Source: Pseudomonadota bacterium
GTDB taxonomy: Bacteria > Myxococcota > Polyangia > GCA-2747355 > JACKDQ01
NCBI GenBank assembly: GCA_030591195.1
Contig: JAUVBO010000219.1
Span: forward strand, 1-5,915
Direction of reading: 5' to 3'
DNA: 5,915 nucleotides
Shown here piece after piece: positions 4,335 through 5,915 of this stretch. The stretch's first letter is position 1. The number at the start of each line of letters is the position of its first letter. Both the position numbers and the translations under genes were made by a program. Below the pieces are notes generated by a model, which had not been told where the DNA came from, ran no database searches, and was given only the letters and a program-made list of their open reading frames with translations.

Positions 4335-5915
4335 ATGTCTCGCTACCCTGGAGTCGGCTCGGCCCTCGGACGCTACCGGCTAGTCGAGGAGCTCGGTCGT
4401 GGGGGCATGGCCGTGGTCTTCCGCGCCGAGGACCCGTCGCTCGGCCGCGAGGTGGCGATCAAGGTCCTGCACGAGCACCTCGCGGACCAGGCCGAGTACG
4501 CCGCGCGCTTCGTCCGCGAGGCGCGAGCAGTGGCCCGCCTGCGGCACCCGAACATCGTCGAGGTCCACGACTACGGCAGCGCCGATCCGGATGACGGGAG
4601 CGCTCCGCCAACAGGCTACATCGTCGTCGAGCTGGTGCGCGGGCCGACCCTGCGCGAGTTTCTCGAGCAGCGCGGTGCGCTGTTGCCCGAGGTCGCGGCG
4701 ATGGTCGTCCTCAAGCTGGCCGAGGCCCTGCAGTGCGCCCACGACGAGGGAGTCGTCCACCGCGACCTCAAACCGGACAACGTGATCATTGCCGCCGACA
4801 GCGGCCGGGTGGTGCTGACCGACTTCGGCATCGCGCGGATCCTCGAGGGCGAGTCGGTGACCCAGACCGGGGCGATGCTCGGGTCGCCCGGGTACATGTC
4901 CCCCGAGCAGGCGCGCGGCGAGCGGGTCGACGCGCGCTCGGACCTCTTCTCGCTCGGCACCCTGCTCTACCAGCTCTGCACCGGCCGGCTGCCCTTCCGC
5001 GGCAAGGATCCGATCTCCACGGTGCTGAAGATCCTCGACGGAGAGCACCAACCCGCCATCGCGCTCAATCCCGGCGTCGGCAAGCCGCTCGATCGCCTGA
5101 TCGAGCGCCTGCTGCAGCCGCACCCTTCGGACCGCTTCGACGACGCCGAGGTGGTAGCTAGCGCGCTTCGCGCACAGCTCGCCGAGGTCGGCCTGACCGA
5201 CATCGACAGCGAGCTCTCGCGCTATTTCGACCAGCCCGGTCCCTACAACGCGACGCTGATCGAGCAAGTGATCTCAAGCGCCCTGACCCTCGCCCGCGAC
5301 GCGGTGGAGGCGCGGGAGGTCCCGCGCGCCCTGTCGCTCTGCGACCGGGTGCTCGCCATCGACGAAGGCAACGCGGAGGCACTGGAGCTGCTGCAGCGAG
5401 CCTCGGCCGGCCGCAGCACCCTGCGGGCCGTGGTGCTCGGCGTCGGCGTGGCGACGCTGCTCGGCGCCAGCGCGCTGGCGGGCTGGCGGTGGCTCGCCCC
5501 CAGCCGGCCACCTGAGGCTCACGCCAACTTGGCCTCGATCGATGCCTCGAGAGACCTCGCGGCGGTGTCCGGCCCACTGACTGACCTCTCAGTGACCGCC
5601 GACCTCGCCCCGGACCGCGCCGCGGTCGACGGCGGCATCGCAGACGCCGACGGCATCCTCGACGCGGACCAGCCAGACACCCGCCGTGTCGCCGTGCGTC
5701 GCCGACCACGCCGCCGCCGGACAGACGCGGCGCCGCGCGCTGCCGGTGCGCCGCCCGATGCCGGACGGCCGCAGCCCGCCGACGCCGCGCTGAAGCCCGC
5801 TCGAGGGCCGGGCAGTCCCTCTGATGACACGGGGCCCGGCCGGCTGCTGGTGACCATCGGGCCGTGGTGCGACGCCCAGGTCGGCGGCAAGCCGATCGGA
5901 CGATCGCCGATGACC
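4335..5915 (+). CDS. Membrane Ser/Thr protein kinase with PEGA-like C-terminus, 3' end cut off by the window edge
   Basis: An eukaryotic-like (Hanks-type) Ser/Thr kinase; 527 residues are visible with no stop. The kinase domain (about 13-285) looks active: glycine loop GRGGMAVV (21-28), Lys43 in AIK, Glu62 in the C helix, catalytic HRDLKPDN (142-149) with Asp144, DFG at 163-165, and activation-segment GSPGYMSPEQ (183-192) preceded by Ser174, Thr176 and Thr178 as possible autophosphorylation sites. Residues 306-357 form a TPR-like helical stretch. One transmembrane helix lies at about 365-383. Residues 390-500 are a low-complexity Asp/Ala/Pro linker with an Arg cluster at 455-462. The segment from about 503 (LLVTIGPW, then GGKPIGRSPM) resembles the start of a PEGA domain. 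The kinase is expected inside the cell with the PEGA part outside the membrane. The ATG at 4335 has a weak AGGG four bases upstream and begins just before the glycine-loop strand. Confidence 0.95.
   Translation, partial: MSRYPGVGSALGRYRLVEELGRGGMAVVFRAEDPSLGREVAIKVLHEHLADQAEYAARFVREARAVARLRHPNIVEVHDYGSADPDDGSAPPTGYIVVELVRGPTLREFLEQRGALLPEVAAMVVLKLAEALQCAHDEGVVHRDLKPDNVIIAADSGRVVLTDFGIARILEGESVTQTGAMLGSPGYMSPEQARGERVDARSDLFSLGTLLYQLCTGRLPFRGKDPISTVLKILDGEHQPAIALNPGVGKPLDRLIERLLQPHPSDRFDDAEVVASALRAQLAEVGLTDIDSELSRYFDQPGPYNATLIEQVISSALTLARDAVEAREVPRALSLCDRVLAIDEGNAEALELLQRASAGRSTLRAVVLGVGVATLLGASALAGWRWLAPSRPPEAHANLASIDASRDLAAVSGPLTDLSVTADLAPDRAAVDGGIADADGILDADQPDTRRVAVRRRPRRRRTDAAPRAAGAPPDAGRPQPADAALKPARGPGSPSDDTGPGRLLVTIGPWCDAQVGGKPIGRSPMT

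Noticed and set aside
4380..5267. Minus-strand open frame (295 codons) opposite the kinase gene
   Set aside because: The plus strand encodes every kinase motif in order. The antisense translation shows no recognisable domain.

Overview
The window is GC-rich DNA with high-GC third codon positions, tightly packed with five protein genes. The combination of a J-domain protein, a short Hsp70, a response regulator with a diverged GGDEF domain, a membrane Ser/Thr kinase with a PEGA-like C-terminus and an M48 peptidase is typical of a signalling-rich bacterium. I infer a member of the Myxococcota or a related deltaproteobacterial lineage. No rRNA or other taxonomic marker is present, so this remains an inference from gene style. 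No mobile element, CRISPR array, tRNA or rRNA was seen.

There are two divergent transcription units. The leftward unit (3198 to 1) holds three genes. The first is an Hsp70/DnaK-like chaperone that ends where the lid domain should begin. Eight bases after it comes a protein with a degenerate receiver-like domain fused to a J domain and a TPR-like tail. After a 51-base gap follows an M48-type zinc metallopeptidase with a good Shine-Dalgarno sequence, cut off by the left edge. The rightward unit (3368 to 5915) holds two genes: a response regulator with an intact receiver and a diverged GGDDF domain, and, 22 bases later, a Ser/Thr protein kinase with one transmembrane helix and the start of a PEGA-like domain, cut off by the right edge.

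The 169-base region between the divergent starts holds a strong-looking sigma70-type promoter for the Hsp70 gene (TTGACA-18-TATCAT). A second exact TTGACA box faces the response regulator, and a 34-base bulged palindrome lies between the two -35 boxes. The response regulator gene has no visible Shine-Dalgarno sequence and its promoter candidate would place the transcript start almost at the ATG, so it may be leaderless.

A reasonable but unproven reading is a signalling-linked protein quality control locus. The Hsp70 and its J-domain partner would form a dedicated chaperone pair, perhaps with the peptidase as a downstream factor. The receiver-GGDEF protein and the transmembrane kinase would provide the sensing arm. 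The most unusual parts are the lidless Hsp70 and the fusion of a non-phosphorylatable receiver to a J domain.
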